DNA from: Haloferula luteola
GTDB taxonomy: Bacteria; Verrucomicrobiota; Verrucomicrobiia; Verrucomicrobiales; Akkermansiaceae
DNA: 64,000 nucleotides
Direction: 5' to 3'
Assembly (NCBI RefSeq): GCF_014201715.1
Contig: NZ_JACHFD010000004.1
Coordinates: 217,257 to 281,256 of the forward strand
This document shows positions 48,954 through 58,826 of this stretch, one piece after another (within the stretch, counting starts at the first letter, position 1; the number at the start of each line of letters is the position of its first letter). The notes below the pieces were generated by a model that searched no databases, had not been told where the DNA came from, and saw nothing but the letters and a program-made list of their open reading frames with translations. The position numbers and the translations under genes were made by a program.

Positions 48954-51900
48954 ATGGACCCGCTCAACATGCATTGGGCTCGAATTCATCGGGTCATCGC
49001 AAGGGGGGCGATGATCGGATTGGGAGTGGGAGGATTTCAGGTTTCTTTGGCAGGCGACTTTGATCGACTGGAGGGGGTCCGTGGGGAAATGCCGGAGGTG
49101 GGAGAGTCGGCCGCTCGGTGGTTGACGCCTCAGATTCTGGAGCTGGGACGGATCACCACTTCGGATACGAATGGCAGTGTGGACGCTTGGGATTTCGTGG
49201 AGGGGGGGAATTTTGTGGCGCCCGAGGCCAATAGCTGCGTGGTGGAGGTGGATGGGCAGTCCGTGAGTTGTTCGATCACGGGATTTCGGCGTCGAGTTTT
49301 GTATGCGCCCTTGGGTGAAACGGATTTGCGGGTGGAGAACCGGCTGTATTTGACGCTTTCCTCGGCGGCTTCAGACGGGGCGGAGGTGAAGGTCACGACG
49401 GACGGGTGGGAAGGGGAGTCCTCGATCGCGGAGTATGCGGCGGTCTTCGATGGGGATCGGCGCAGTCCGGCGGTGCACGTGAATCAGGAAGGTTATGAGA
49501 CGGTGGGCCCGAAGCAGGCGATGGTGGGGTACTACCTCGGGAGCGGCGGGGAGATGGCAGTGGCAGCGACGAGTTTTTCGGTGGTCGATGAAGCGAGTGG
49601 GCTGGTGGTTTTTTCGGGTCCGCTGACACTGCGCCAGGACGTGGGTTATACCTACTCGCCACCACCCTATCAGCAGGTTTGGCAGGCGGATTTCAGCTCA
49701 TGGGAAACCCCGGGGGAATATCGCCTGAAGGTGGAAGGCCTGGGAGTCTCTCTGCCATTTCGAATCGCTGACAATATGTTGCTGGGTTTTGCGCGAACCT
49801 ATGCACAGGGTTTGTACAACCAGCGCTGCGGGCATGCGGTCGAGTTGCCGTTCAGCCGCCATCCGCATGCGGCCTGCCACACCGCTCTGGCTGGCGTTCC
49901 TACGAGCGGCGCTGAATTCGATGACACCTGGGGTTTCATTGCCCAGGGCAGTGCCGATTCCGCCCAGGTCGCTCCGCAGATGGTTTCCCCGGAGACGCAG
50001 TTGTATCCGATTTTGCGGAGTGGACCGATCGATGTTTCCGGTGGCCATCACGACGCGGGCGATTACAGCAAGTACACGATCAATTCGGCGCAATTGATTC
50101 ATCATCTGGCGTTCATTGTCGATGCCGCACCGGCGGCGGGGGCCCTCGACAATTTGGGCATCCCGGAGAGTGGCGATGGCAAGAGTGACCTGTTGCAGGA
50201 GGCGAAGATTGAAGCGGATTTCCTTGCCAAAATGCAGGACGACGACGGCGGGTTCTTCTTCCTCGTGTATCCGAAGCACCGAAAATACGAAGACGATGTG
50301 CTTCCCGAGGACGGCGACGAGCAGGTGGTATGGCCGAAGAATACGGCCTCGACTGCGGCCGCGGTGGGTGCACTGGCAGACTTGGGGTCGTCTCCTTTGT
50401 TCCAACAGCAATTCCCATCCGAAGCGGCGCTCTACCTGCAGAAGGCTGCAGCGGGTTGGCAGTTCTTGTTGGAAGCGATCGAAGAGCACGGACTGGAGGG
50501 GAGTTATCAGAAGATCACGCACTACGGTCATATCTTTGGCCACGACGACGAATTGGCGTGGGCGGCTTCCGCCATGTTTGCTGCGACGGGGAATCCGGTG
50601 TGCTTGCAGAAGCTCAAGGAATGGTATGATCCGACTTCGACGGATGTGCGTCGTTGGGGTTGGTGGGCGCTGTTTGAAGGATACGGCTGCGCGACGCGTG
50701 ACTACCTGTTTGCTCAGCGGGTGGGGAAACGCAGTGCGGGGGAAATGGACGCAGCCTATTTGGCGGATCAAGAGGCCCTGCAAATGGACACGGGCACTTG
50801 GCTGACGACGCTTTCCGGGCAAGGCGCTTACGGGTCCTGCCTTGACCCCTATTCGAAACAGCAGAGCACGGCCGGGTGGTTTTTTTGCTCGGAGCGGGCA
50901 TTCGAAATCACGGTGACCGATTTGTTGGTGGCCGATCCTGCTCACCGAACGGCGGTGGTGGGGAATGCCAACTATGAGATGGGCTGCAATCCGGTGAATG
51001 TGAGCTACGTCACTGGTAGTGGTTGGCGCCGCCAGCGGGAAATTGTGCATCAGTATGCCCAGAATGATGATCGGGTGTTGCCGCCTAGCGGCATTCCTCT
51101 GGGGAACATCCAGACCGGCTTCAGTTGGGTGGCACGTTACGGCTCGGTTTTGGGGTCGTTGTCGTATCCAGGAGACGGTCTCAGCACTGGAAAATATCCA
51201 TTCTATGATCGGTGGGGGGATGCCTTCAACTCGACGACGGAGTTTGTGATCGCGCAACAGGGGCGAGGGCTGGCGAGTTTGGCGCGCTGGGGTGCTCAAT
51301 CCCCGGGAGCGGCGACCCCATGGACTTCAGCCACGCCGGAGATTTTGTTGCCGGGGGATTACGTGTCGGCGGGCGATGCGGTGACGGCGGAGGTGAGTTG
51401 TCCGGGGATGGATCTCAGCGCCGCCCGCGTGACCTGGGAATGGGGCGGTGTCGACCCCTGGATTGGAGGCAGCGAGTTCACCTTCACTCCCCATCGAGTG
51501 GCTCGGCATCGCATCGAGGCGGAGGTGGTGATGCCAGATGGTCGGCGGTTCTCGGCGGCTCGGTGGTTTGGGGTGAAGGGGGCTTCCGGTGGTGCTCCTT
51601 GGGAAGTGGCGGCGGATACGATTGCCCTCTATCACTTTGATGACGATTTTACGGATGCGACCGCGCACGGATTTGATCTGACGGCGCAAGGAGACGTGGA
51701 GCGGGTGGAGCATGCAGCCGGATGGATGGCCGAGCCAAGTGGACGGGCGGTCCGTTTCCACGGGATGGGTGATCAGCTGACGGCTGTCATACCGGCGAGC
51801 TACATCACGCCGGAGAACGCTCCGACACCTTTGGTTTTGGAAGCTTGGATCTGTCCATTAAGCTACGAAGCCTATGGACAGGGTTCTTCGCCCTTGATGG

Positions 51901-53582
51901 CCTTGGTGAGGTCCTGGAATTCCAAATTCGGGGCCTTGCAGGATATCTGGGTGCAGCCGGCTGCTCCGTTTTTGATCACCGATGGATTGACCTTGGTCTC
52001 TGGTTCGGCCTGGGAGGCGGCGGTTCGACCCGGGGAGTGGCAGCATCTGCGGATCTGTCGAACGGCAGCGGGGGAGTATGAGGCGCAACTCGATGGAGTG
52101 ACGGTGGGATCGGGTCAATCGACGGCGGGTCCTTTCGGACCCAGCGGGGAATGGACGCTGACGCTCGGAAATTTCAATGGTTACTTGGACGAGGTGCGGA
52201 TCACCGGGGATGCGACTGTTCTCCCTCCAGAAGAAGAGGAGCCCGAAGATGGCGGCGGGCCAGGGCCTGGGTCGGGTTCCGGAGGCACGGGCGGAGGAGC
52301 GAATGCCGACGTGATTCCGTTTGCGGTTCCCTTGATGACCGATGCGGATACGGTCGCGCTCTATCATTTCGATGGGGATTTTCAGGATGCGAGCGGCCAG
52401 GGATATGATTTGGTGGCGGCAGGAGGGGCGACGCGCGTGGCAAGCTTCGATGCCAATGGGTTGCCGGCGGGAGAGCGGTTGCGACTTTCAGCCTATGGAG
52501 ATTCTTTGTCAGTGACCTTTCCCGACTCCCAGATCGCTCCGGGCTCCGTTTCCCAGCCACTGACTCTGGAAACCTGGATCTACCCGCGGGCATACAAGGT
52601 CTATGGAAACGGTACCAACGGGAACTTTTCACTGAAACAGAACTGGGACAGCAGCTTGGCGATCAGTGAGGACAAATGGCTGCAACCTGCGGTGCCTTCC
52701 GTTTCCGCCGGTTCCACGACCCTCTTGCCTCAAGGGTCCTGGGAGTCTTTGGTTTCGTTGGAGACTTGGCACCATCTGATGCTGACGCGGGACGAGACGG
52801 GCGTGGTGACTTTCTGGGTGGACGGCGAAGCGGTGGCGTCGGCCTATGCTCCGATCAATTATGGACGCACGACGGATTGGACCTTCCGGATCGCTGACAT
52901 CGACGCGGATTTCGACGAAGTGCGCATCAGCCGAGTGGTGCGGACGCCACCGGCGCCCGATGGTTTCGAAGTCGATGCGGAAACCATCGCGCTGTATCAC
53001 TTCAACGGGAATTTTGAAGATTCGGGACCGAATGGGCTCCATCTGACGTCCCAAGGGGGAGCGAATCGTGCCGCCGACAATCTCGGCTGGATGACGCAAC
53101 CGGTGGGCGAAGCGGCACGTTTCGGACTGGTCGGAGACCAACTGATGGTGACCATTCCGGATGCACTTCTCTCCCCAGGCAATGCTCCGCCCGAATTGAC
53201 CCTGGAAGCATGGATCTACCCCCGTGCCTACAAAGCGTATGGCGTGGCCACTTCGTCGATTTTCCGCCTCGAGCAGAATTGGGATAGTTCCCTGGGAGTG
53301 ATGCAGGACAAATGGCTGCTACCGGACCGCCCCAAGGTCATGGTGGGAAGTCACACGGCGTTGGCGCACGATCAATGGGATGCAGCAGTGATGATGGGCC
53401 AATGGCAGCATCTGAAGATCACTCACAATGCCCAAAGCCAGGTCGATGTGTGGGTCGACGGGGTGCTGATCTCTTCCCAATCGGCTCCGTTTGCCTACAG
53501 CCGGACCAACGATTGGACCTTTGTGATCGGGAATATCGATGCGGATTTCGATGAAGTGCGCATCAGTCAGGGGATTCGATAA
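48954..53582 (+). CDS. secreted GH9 endoglucanase-type enzyme with three C-terminal LamG modules
   Basis: 1542 aa. After an N-terminal signal region comes a cellulase Ig-like N-domain (about 170-272, 'VHVNQEGYETVGPKQAMVG') and a GH9 (alpha/alpha)6 catalytic domain (about 275-780): 'DVSGGHHDAGDYSKYTI' with the nucleophile/base aspartates 367 and 370, 'GHDDELAWAASAMFAATG', and a final 'NSTTEFVIAQQGR' with the candidate acid Glu near 764. Then an Ig/PKD-like domain and three homologous LamG/concanavalin-like modules starting near 889 ('ETIALYHF'-type openings), 1131 and 1342, joined by a G/P/E-rich linker. The target is probably cellulose, beta-glucan or a related polymer. The gene stands alone. 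Confidence 0.9.
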   Translation: MDPLNMHWARIHRVIARGAMIGLGVGGFQVSLAGDFDRLEGVRGEMPEVGESAARWLTPQILELGRITTSDTNGSVDAWDFVEGGNFVAPEANSCVVEVDGQSVSCSITGFRRRVLYAPLGETDLRVENRLYLTLSSAASDGAEVKVTTDGWEGESSIAEYAAVFDGDRRSPAVHVNQEGYETVGPKQAMVGYYLGSGGEMAVAATSFSVVDEASGLVVFSGPLTLRQDVGYTYSPPPYQQVWQADFSSWETPGEYRLKVEGLGVSLPFRIADNMLLGFARTYAQGLYNQRCGHAVELPFSRHPHAACHTALAGVPTSGAEFDDTWGFIAQGSADSAQVAPQMVSPETQLYPILRSGPIDVSGGHHDAGDYSKYTINSAQLIHHLAFIVDAAPAAGALDNLGIPESGDGKSDLLQEAKIEADFLAKMQDDDGGFFFLVYPKHRKYEDDVLPEDGDEQVVWPKNTASTAAAVGALADLGSSPLFQQQFPSEAALYLQKAAAGWQFLLEAIEEHGLEGSYQKITHYGHIFGHDDELAWAASAMFAATGNPVCLQKLKEWYDPTSTDVRRWGWWALFEGYGCATRDYLFAQRVGKRSAGEMDAAYLADQEALQMDTGTWLTTLSGQGAYGSCLDPYSKQQSTAGWFFCSERAFEITVTDLLVADPAHRTAVVGNANYEMGCNPVNVSYVTGSGWRRQREIVHQYAQNDDRVLPPSGIPLGNIQTGFSWVARYGSVLGSLSYPGDGLSTGKYPFYDRWGDAFNSTTEFVIAQQGRGLASLARWGAQSPGAATPWTSATPEILLPGDYVSAGDAVTAEVSCPGMDLSAARVTWEWGGVDPWIGGSEFTFTPHRVARHRIEAEVVMPDGRRFSAARWFGVKGASGGAPWEVAADTIALYHFDDDFTDATAHGFDLTAQGDVERVEHAAGWMAEPSGRAVRFHGMGDQLTAVIPASYITPENAPTPLVLEAWICPLSYEAYGQGSSPLMALVRSWNSKFGALQDIWVQPAAPFLITDGLTLVSGSAWEAAVRPGEWQHLRICRTAAGEYEAQLDGVTVGSGQSTAGPFGPSGEWTLTLGNFNGYLDEVRITGDATVLPPEEEEPEDGGGPGPGSGSGGTGGGANADVIPFAVPLMTDADTVALYHFDGDFQDASGQGYDLVAAGGATRVASFDANGLPAGERLRLSAYGDSLSVTFPDSQIAPGSVSQPLTLETWIYPRAYKVYGNGTNGNFSLKQNWDSSLAISEDKWLQPAVPSVSAGSTTLLPQGSWESLVSLETWHHLMLTRDETGVVTFWVDGEAVASAYAPINYGRTTDWTFRIADIDADFDEVRISRVVRTPPAPDGFEVDAETIALYHFNGNFEDSGPNGLHLTSQGGANRAADNLGWMTQPVGEAARFGLVGDQLMVTIPDALLSPGNAPPELTLEAWIYPRAYKAYGVATSSIFRLEQNWDSSLGVMQDKWLLPDRPKVMVGSHTALAHDQWDAAVMMGQWQHLKITHNAQSQVDVWVDGVLISSQSAPFAYSRTNDWTFVIGNIDADFDEVRISQGIR
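51618..53582 (+). repeat. three LamG-type module repeats in the GH9 protein
   Basis: Modules opening 'DTIALYHFDDDF', 'DTVALYHFDGDF' and 'ETIALYHFNGNF' and closing 'DWTF-I-NIDADFDEVRIS' recur roughly every 210-240 codons. Modules 2 and 3 are most alike (both contain 'LETWIYPRAYK' or 'LEAWIYPRAYK'), pointing to internal duplication. Confidence 0.8.
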
Positions 53583-53586
53583 ATGC

Positions 53587-53607
53587 AAATGCACGACGTG
53601 TGCATTT
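53587..53607. promoter_or_regulatory. palindromic operator candidate upstream of the metal-receptor genes
   Basis: A perfect inverted repeat AAATGCAC-N5-GTGCATTT lies 4 nt after the GH9 stop and 44 nt before the His-rich ORF start. Because zinc/iron regulators (Zur/Fur) bind AT-flanked palindromes of this size and the next genes look like a zinc-uptake pair, an operator is plausible. A terminator for GH9 is the alternative but there is no T-tract. Confidence 0.4.
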
Positions 53608-53650
53608 GGTCTTTACTTGCCGGGTGAGATGATTTTCGTTTCGCCCGGCC

Positions 53651-53992
53651 ATGACTTCTGCGGGACACCACCATCCGATGCTGAGGCCCGCTTTGGCGGT
53701 GTTCTTGGTGTTGCAGCTGGTGCTGATCCAATTGATGGCGGTCAGTCCGGCTCTGCACGAAGAGCTGCATGACCACGATTGCCATGGGCATTCGCCCAAG
53801 GAGCCGCCCTGTGTGGTGGAGCTCTGGCAGGCATCCGGCGGGCAGGAGATTCCGCCTCCGGTGATGGTGCCTGAGGCGGAAGAAGTGTTGCCGATGGTGG
53901 CGATGGTGCTGGCTCCTTGCCGGAGTCTCCTGCTGCCGGCGGGCCATTTCCGTGGAGGAAGGGGGGCGCATTCGCCGCCCCGGGCGCCTTAG
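53651..53992 (+). CDS. small histidine-rich exported protein
   Basis: 113 aa. A hydrophobic signal/anchor helix (ALAVFLVLQLVLIQLMAVSP) is followed by 'HEELHDHDCHGHSPKEPPC', a His/Asp/Cys-rich metal-binding-like stretch, and a C-terminal part with 'MVAMVLAPCRSLLLPAGHF'. Such small proteins (DUF2946-like in appearance) often precede TonB receptors for metals. It lies 149 nt upstream of the ZnuD-like receptor on the same strand. Function is inferred from composition and context only. Confidence 0.6.
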   Translation: MTSAGHHHPMLRPALAVFLVLQLVLIQLMAVSPALHEELHDHDCHGHSPKEPPCVVELWQASGGQEIPPPVMVPEAEEVLPMVAMVLAPCRSLLLPAGHFRGGRGAHSPPRAP

Positions 53993-54141
53993 AGGCCGGG
54001 AAACCCGATCCCGTTTGCTGCTTATCCATTTCGCCTCTCGGACCTTGGTCGGTCGGAGGGGCTGGGTGGCTTCGATGACCCGTCGTGCCGATGAGCCGAC
54101 CGGGCGGCTGCCCTCATTTCCAACCCTTCTTTCTATTGATC

Positions 54142-56241
54142 ATGAATTCTTTTTTGTTCCGTGCCGCCGGACTTTCGGTTGCGGCACCCATGGTTCTGGG
54201 AGCGCAGAGTGATGCTGCGGCCGGACCTGATTTTGAAAAACCGATCGGTGCGCTGGATGCCATCGTGGTGACTGCCAATCGCTCGGGGCAGACTTTGTTC
54301 GAGCAAGTGCAACCGGCAACGGTCCTCACGGGCCGCGACCTGCTCAAGAGAATGGCACCGACTCTGGGTGAAACTCTCAATCGAGAGCCTGGAGTGAGTT
54401 CCACGTATTTCGGTCCGGGTGCGAGTCGTCCGGTGGTGCGTGGCTTGGGTGACGACCGGGTGCGGATTCTCCAAAATGGCACTTCGGTGCTCGATGTGTC
54501 GAATGTGAGCCCTGATCACGCGGTAGCGCTTGACCCATTGTCGATGCAGGCGGTGGAGGTGGTTCGTGGACCGGCGACCTTGCTCTACGGACCGAATACC
54601 ATGGGTGGGGTTGTGAACGTGATGGACGATCGCATCGCGAAAGAGCGGTTCGAGGGGCCTTGGCCAAGCGGCCGCCTTGGTTTGATGGGAGGTTCGGCCG
54701 ACGAACTGTTCTCTCAATCCGGAGCGCTGACCTGGGGAACGGGTCCGTGGGTTTTCCACCTAGATGGATTCAACCGGGAGACCGAGGACATCGAGATCCC
54801 CGGCTTTGCCCGATCCGAGCGGCTTCGTCTGACTGACCCCGCGGGAACCCCCCAGCCATACGGGACGCTCCCTAACAGTGCCACTCACTCGAAAGGAGCC
54901 GGCGTCGGCATTTCTTATGTGGGGGATGCGGGATATCTCGGAATTTCGTATTCGGGCATGGATTCGACCTACGGCACGGTTGCCGAGCCGGACGTCACCA
55001 TCGGGTTGCGCCAGAGGCGTTACGAGATGCGTGGAGCTTGGTGGGAGCCGACGTCGTGGGCGAAGGAACTGAGTTTTTCCTTGGGATATTCGGACTACGA
55101 ACACACCGAGTTTGAAGGGGTGGAGCCAGGGACGCAGTTTTTGATCGAAGGCTTCAATGGCCGGGTGGAGATGCTTCACCATGCCTTGGCGGGCATGGAG
55201 GGTGCCGTGGGGTATGAGACCCAAATGAATGAGTTTTCGGCACTTGGGAGCGAGGCCTTCCTGCCGACGGTCGATAATGAAACGCATTCCGTATTTTTCT
55301 TCGAGGAGATGGACTTCCATCCGTTTCGACTGCAGTTCGGGGCTCGTTACGATCACCAGTCGAATGAAACCGAAACGAATCCTCTGTTTGGGCCTGGCCT
55401 GAGCCGGGATTTCGACGCCTTCAGCGGATCGGTGGCTTTGGTTTATGAGCCGGTAGAAAACTATGCGGCGACGGTGGCCATCGGATATGCACAACGTCCT
55501 CCGACGTACGTGGAATTGTTTGCCGATGGACCTCACGTGGCGACGGGGAGCTACGAGATTGGAGATACCCGGCTGGGGACCGAAGATGTCTTGTCACTCG
55601 ATGTCTCGCTGAAGAAAAATGCAGGTTGGGTGACGGGAGGAGTCAGTGGATACTACTACCGGTTTTCTGACTACATCGGAGCCTTGCCGACCGGCGCCTT
55701 TGATCCGGTCGATGGCTTCCCTATCTATGCCTATCGAGCTGTGGATGCGGACTTCTATGGGGGTGAAATTGAAACGGTTTTTCATCTGTTGGGCCCGGCG
55801 ACCGGGAATTCAGCGGAAGGGGCGGATGCGAAAGCGCCGCTCGAGCGGGTGGCAGCTTTCGATTCTCAATTGGATTTGAGTCTGAAGGCAGATTACGTCC
55901 ACGCCGAAAACCGATCGACGCATGAGCCCTTGCCGAGGATCCCTCCGTTTCGATTCACAGCGGGTCTCGACTACACCCATGGTGGGTGGGGTGCGAATGT
56001 GGAGTGCCAATATGCTGCGGATCAGAATCGCACGGCCAGCTTTGAACTGCCCACGGACGGCTATGTTTTGGTCAATGCCGGGCTGGACTACACGTTTACA
56101 ACAGGCCAGGTCGAGACGACGGTTTTCTTGAAGGGAACCAACCTCACCCAAGAGGAAGCCCGGATCAGTACTTCGTTTCTAAAGGATAGCGCTCCGCTGG
56201 CCGGGAGGGGAGTGGTCGTCGGGGTGTCGACACGCTTCTGA
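54142..56241 (+). CDS. TonB-dependent outer-membrane receptor, ZnuD-like
   Basis: 699 aa from the ATG at 54142 with a signal peptide (LFRAAGLSVAAPMVLGAQ). The plug domain reads 'AIVVTANRSGQTLFE', 'GVSSTYFGPGASRPVVRGLG', 'RVRILQNGTSVLDVSNVSPDHAVALDPL', 'VEVVRGPATLLYGPNTMGGVVNV', closely resembling zinc receptor ZnuD (GAS-PVIRG and SPDHA motifs). A beta-barrel follows with a normal C-terminal strand ending in F. Zinc is the likely substrate; the His-rich neighbour and palindrome support a metal role. Confidence 0.85.
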   Translation: MNSFLFRAAGLSVAAPMVLGAQSDAAAGPDFEKPIGALDAIVVTANRSGQTLFEQVQPATVLTGRDLLKRMAPTLGETLNREPGVSSTYFGPGASRPVVRGLGDDRVRILQNGTSVLDVSNVSPDHAVALDPLSMQAVEVVRGPATLLYGPNTMGGVVNVMDDRIAKERFEGPWPSGRLGLMGGSADELFSQSGALTWGTGPWVFHLDGFNRETEDIEIPGFARSERLRLTDPAGTPQPYGTLPNSATHSKGAGVGISYVGDAGYLGISYSGMDSTYGTVAEPDVTIGLRQRRYEMRGAWWEPTSWAKELSFSLGYSDYEHTEFEGVEPGTQFLIEGFNGRVEMLHHALAGMEGAVGYETQMNEFSALGSEAFLPTVDNETHSVFFFEEMDFHPFRLQFGARYDHQSNETETNPLFGPGLSRDFDAFSGSVALVYEPVENYAATVAIGYAQRPPTYVELFADGPHVATGSYEIGDTRLGTEDVLSLDVSLKKNAGWVTGGVSGYYYRFSDYIGALPTGAFDPVDGFPIYAYRAVDADFYGGEIETVFHLLGPATGNSAEGADAKAPLERVAAFDSQLDLSLKADYVHAENRSTHEPLPRIPPFRFTAGLDYTHGGWGANVECQYAADQNRTASFELPTDGYVLVNAGLDYTFTTGQVETTVFLKGTNLTQEEARISTSFLKDSAPLAGRGVVVGVSTRF

Positions 56242-56283
56242 GGGAGAAGTCGCGGCCGGCTTTCATCACTGGGGGGAAGTCGG

Positions 56284-57180
56284 CTAACCGGGCACTTCTG
56301 GCGAAATCAGCACAGAGAGAAGTTTTTCTGCGGCTGGCGATAGACGGGTGTCGCGGCGTTTGATGAGGTGAATCACGCGATGCAGACCATTTCCTGCAAA
56401 CGGGCGGCACACCACGCCAGGCCGGAGATGGTCGCGCGCGGCGAGCTTGGGAACTACGGTGATTCCCATATGCGCCTCGGTCATGGCCAGGGCTGTGGCG
56501 ATTTGATCGCACTGCAGTCCTGAGTTGGGATTGCGGATGCGGCACAGTTTGAGAGTACGCTCGGCGAGGCAATGGCCACCGCTGAGATGAATGAGTTCGT
56601 CCGGATCGATATCCGTCGGGGTCGGTGCCTCTTTGCGGAGCGCGAGTCGATGGCTGGCAGGAGCGGCGAGGAGCAGGGGCTCGCGAAACAACTCTCGAAG
56701 CTGCAAGGGACCGAGCTTCCGTTCTTCGGTGGTGACATCGCTGAGGATGCCAAATTCAATGGTGCCTTCGACCACCTTGGGCAGTAGTTGGCGGGTGCGA
56801 GCTTCATCGATGGAGACGCGGATTCCAGGATGGGCCTTGCGAAAAGGGCCGAGCCATTGGGGAAGGAGATAGGGCGCGAGGGTGGGAATGATGCCAAAGT
56901 CGATGCCGCCCGCTTCCAATTCGCGGCGATTCTGGAATTCCCCGCGCAATCGATCGGCCTGTGCCAGCAAAGCTCGGGCGTGGGAGATGAGCAGCTCGCC
57001 TGCCGCAGTCGGTTCGACTCCACGCGGCCTCCGATGCAGCAAGGCTTCCCCAAGTTCTTCCTCAAGGGCTTGCATCTGTTGGCTCAATGCGGGTTGGGAG
57101 AGGTGGCACCGACGCGATGCAGCACTCATCGAGCCCTCCTCCACGACCGTGATGAACGTTTGTAGCAACCTCAAATCCAT
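56284..57180 (-). CDS. oxyR: LysR-family peroxide sensor OxyR
   Basis: The ATG at 57180 gives 298 aa. N-terminal LysR helix-turn-helix ('MDLRLLQTFITVVEEGSMSAASRRCHLSQPALSQQMQALEEELG' region). The effector domain has the redox cysteine pair 'GGHCLAERTLKLC' in OxyR spacing (C-x8-C, like Cys199/Cys208 of E. coli). It is divergent from katA with 129 nt between, the classic OxyR-catalase arrangement. It ends with TAG. Confidence 0.92.
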   Translation of the reverse strand: MDLRLLQTFITVVEEGSMSAASRRCHLSQPALSQQMQALEEELGEALLHRRPRGVEPTAAGELLISHARALLAQADRLRGEFQNRRELEAGGIDFGIIPTLAPYLLPQWLGPFRKAHPGIRVSIDEARTRQLLPKVVEGTIEFGILSDVTTEERKLGPLQLRELFREPLLLAAPASHRLALRKEAPTPTDIDPDELIHLSGGHCLAERTLKLCRIRNPNSGLQCDQIATALAMTEAHMGITVVPKLAARDHLRPGVVCRPFAGNGLHRVIHLIKRRDTRLSPAAEKLLSVLISPEVPG

Positions 57181-57309
57181 GGCGGCTCTTTTTAGAATCG
57201 ATTCGGAGGTATTGAAAAGTCCAATAGGTGGGTTTGGAAACATTCGTTACCCAGATGGGAAGGGGCCCGCTAGGATCGCGGCACAGAATCCGAAACGAAA
57301 ACTATCTGC
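57181..57309. promoter_or_regulatory. oxyR-katA divergent promoter region
   Basis: 129 nt between divergent genes. GAATCGATTC (57195-57204) is a perfect 10-bp palindrome, and ATAGG occurs near 57224; OxyR sites contain ATAG half-sites, so these are candidate contact points. No assured -10/-35 pair was assigned. Confidence 0.35.
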
Positions 57310-58806
57310 ATGAGCCGACCCATCATGACCACCACCGGTGGCAACCCGATCGCCGACAATCAAAACTCCAAGAGTGCAGGACCACGCGGGCCCCTGCTGC
57401 TGGAAGACTATCAGCTGATTGAAAAACTGGCCCACCAGAACCGCGAGCGCATCCCGGAGCGGGTCGTTCACGCCAAAGGATCGGGAGCGTTTGGGACCTT
57501 GACGATCACTCACGACATCACCCGCTACACCAAGGCGGAGGTCTTTTCTGAGGTAGGCAAGCAAACGGAGTGCTTGCTGCGGTTCTCAACTGTGGCGGGA
57601 GAACGAGGCGCGGCGGATGCGGAAAGAGATGTCCGTGGATGGGCGCTCAAGTTTTATACGGGCCAGGGGAACTGGGATCTGGTGGGCAACAATACCCCGG
57701 TCTTCTTTGTTCGGGATCCATTGAAATTCCCTGACTTCATCCACACTCAAAAGCGCCACCCCCGTACCAACATGCGTAGCGCCACGGCGATGTGGGACTT
57801 CTGGTCCCTTTCTCCGGAGTCGCTCCATCAGGTGACCATTCTGATGTCGGACCGTGGCCTGCCGATCGGTTATCGCCATACCAATGGCTACGGCTCCCAT
57901 ACCTATTCGTTCATCAATGCGCAGGGCGAGCGATTCTGGGTCAAGTTTCACTTCAAGACTCGTCAGGGCATCCAATGCATGACCAATGCGGAAGCGGAGC
58001 AGGTCATCGCGAAGGACCGGGAGTCCTCGCAAAAGGATCTCTACGAAGCCATTGAGCGCGGTGAATATCCCCAGTGGGACTTCAAGATTCAGGTGATGGC
58101 GGAGGAAGATGCCGAGAAGTGTGCGTTCAATCCTTTCGATCTCACCAAGGTTTGGCCCCATGCGGACTACCCGCTCATCGACGTCGGTGTGCTCGAACTC
58201 AACCGGAATCCTGAAAACTATTTCCAGGAGATCGAACAAGCGGCTTTTTCTCCCTCAAATATCGTGCCGGGGATCAGCTTTTCCCCTGACAAGATGCTGC
58301 AGGCGCGGATCTTCAGCTATGCCGATGCCCACCGTTATCGGGTCGGGACCTGGTATGAAGCCCTCCCGGTGAATCAGCCGAAGAGCGAAGTCCACACTTA
58401 CCACCTCGATGGTTCGATGAACTTCATGAAGCCGAAGTCGAGTGATGCTTACTACGAGCCTAATAGCTTCGATGGGCCGGCGGAGGAAGATGCGTTTGCA
58501 GAGCCTCCGTTGAAGATCTCCGGCGACGCAGACCGATGGAACCACCGCGATGGCAATGACGATTACACCCAGCCGGGAAATCTTTTCCGCCTCATGTCCG
58601 ATGTCCAGAAGGAGCAGCTTTTCAGCAACATCGCGGAAGCCATGCAAGGAGTGCCGCAATCCATCATCGATCGCCAACTCGGTCACTTCGACCAAGCGGA
58701 TCCTGCCTATGGGGCGGGAGTCCGTGAGGCGCTGGTGAGATTGGCTGGCGACAATACCAACAACATTTCTGTCCAGGAAGAGCCGCAAGCGGCTCCCGTG
58801 GGCTGA
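57310..58806 (+). CDS. katA: monofunctional heme catalase KatA
   Basis: Removes hydrogen peroxide. 498 aa of the small-subunit clade 3 type (usual about 480-500). Active-site His54 in '[12 protein letters not shown]', Asn127 in '[14 protein letters not shown]', and proximal heme ligand Tyr337 in '[14 protein letters not shown]' are all present; '[18 protein letters not shown]' is the family signature. Divergent from oxyR and 20 nt upstream of an ankyrin gene. Confidence 0.97.
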   Translation: MSRPIMTTTGGNPIADNQNSKSAGPRGPLLLEDYQLIEKLAHQNRERIPERVVHAKGSGAFGTLTITHDITRYTKAEVFSEVGKQTECLLRFSTVAGERGAADAERDVRGWALKFYTGQGNWDLVGNNTPVFFVRDPLKFPDFIHTQKRHPRTNMRSATAMWDFWSLSPESLHQVTILMSDRGLPIGYRHTNGYGSHTYSFINAQGERFWVKFHFKTRQGIQCMTNAEAEQVIAKDRESSQKDLYEAIERGEYPQWDFKIQVMAEEDAEKCAFNPFDLTKVWPHADYPLIDVGVLELNRNPENYFQEIEQAAFSPSNIVPGISFSPDKMLQARIFSYADAHRYRVGTWYEALPVNQPKSEVHTYHLDGSMNFMKPKSSDAYYEPNSFDGPAEEDAFAEPPLKISGDADRWNHRDGNDDYTQPGNLFRLMSDVQKEQLFSNIAEAMQGVPQSIIDRQLGHFDQADPAYGAGVREALVRLAGDNTNNISVQEEPQAAPVG

Positions 58807-58826
58807 CCTCGGACCCCCTGCCCACC

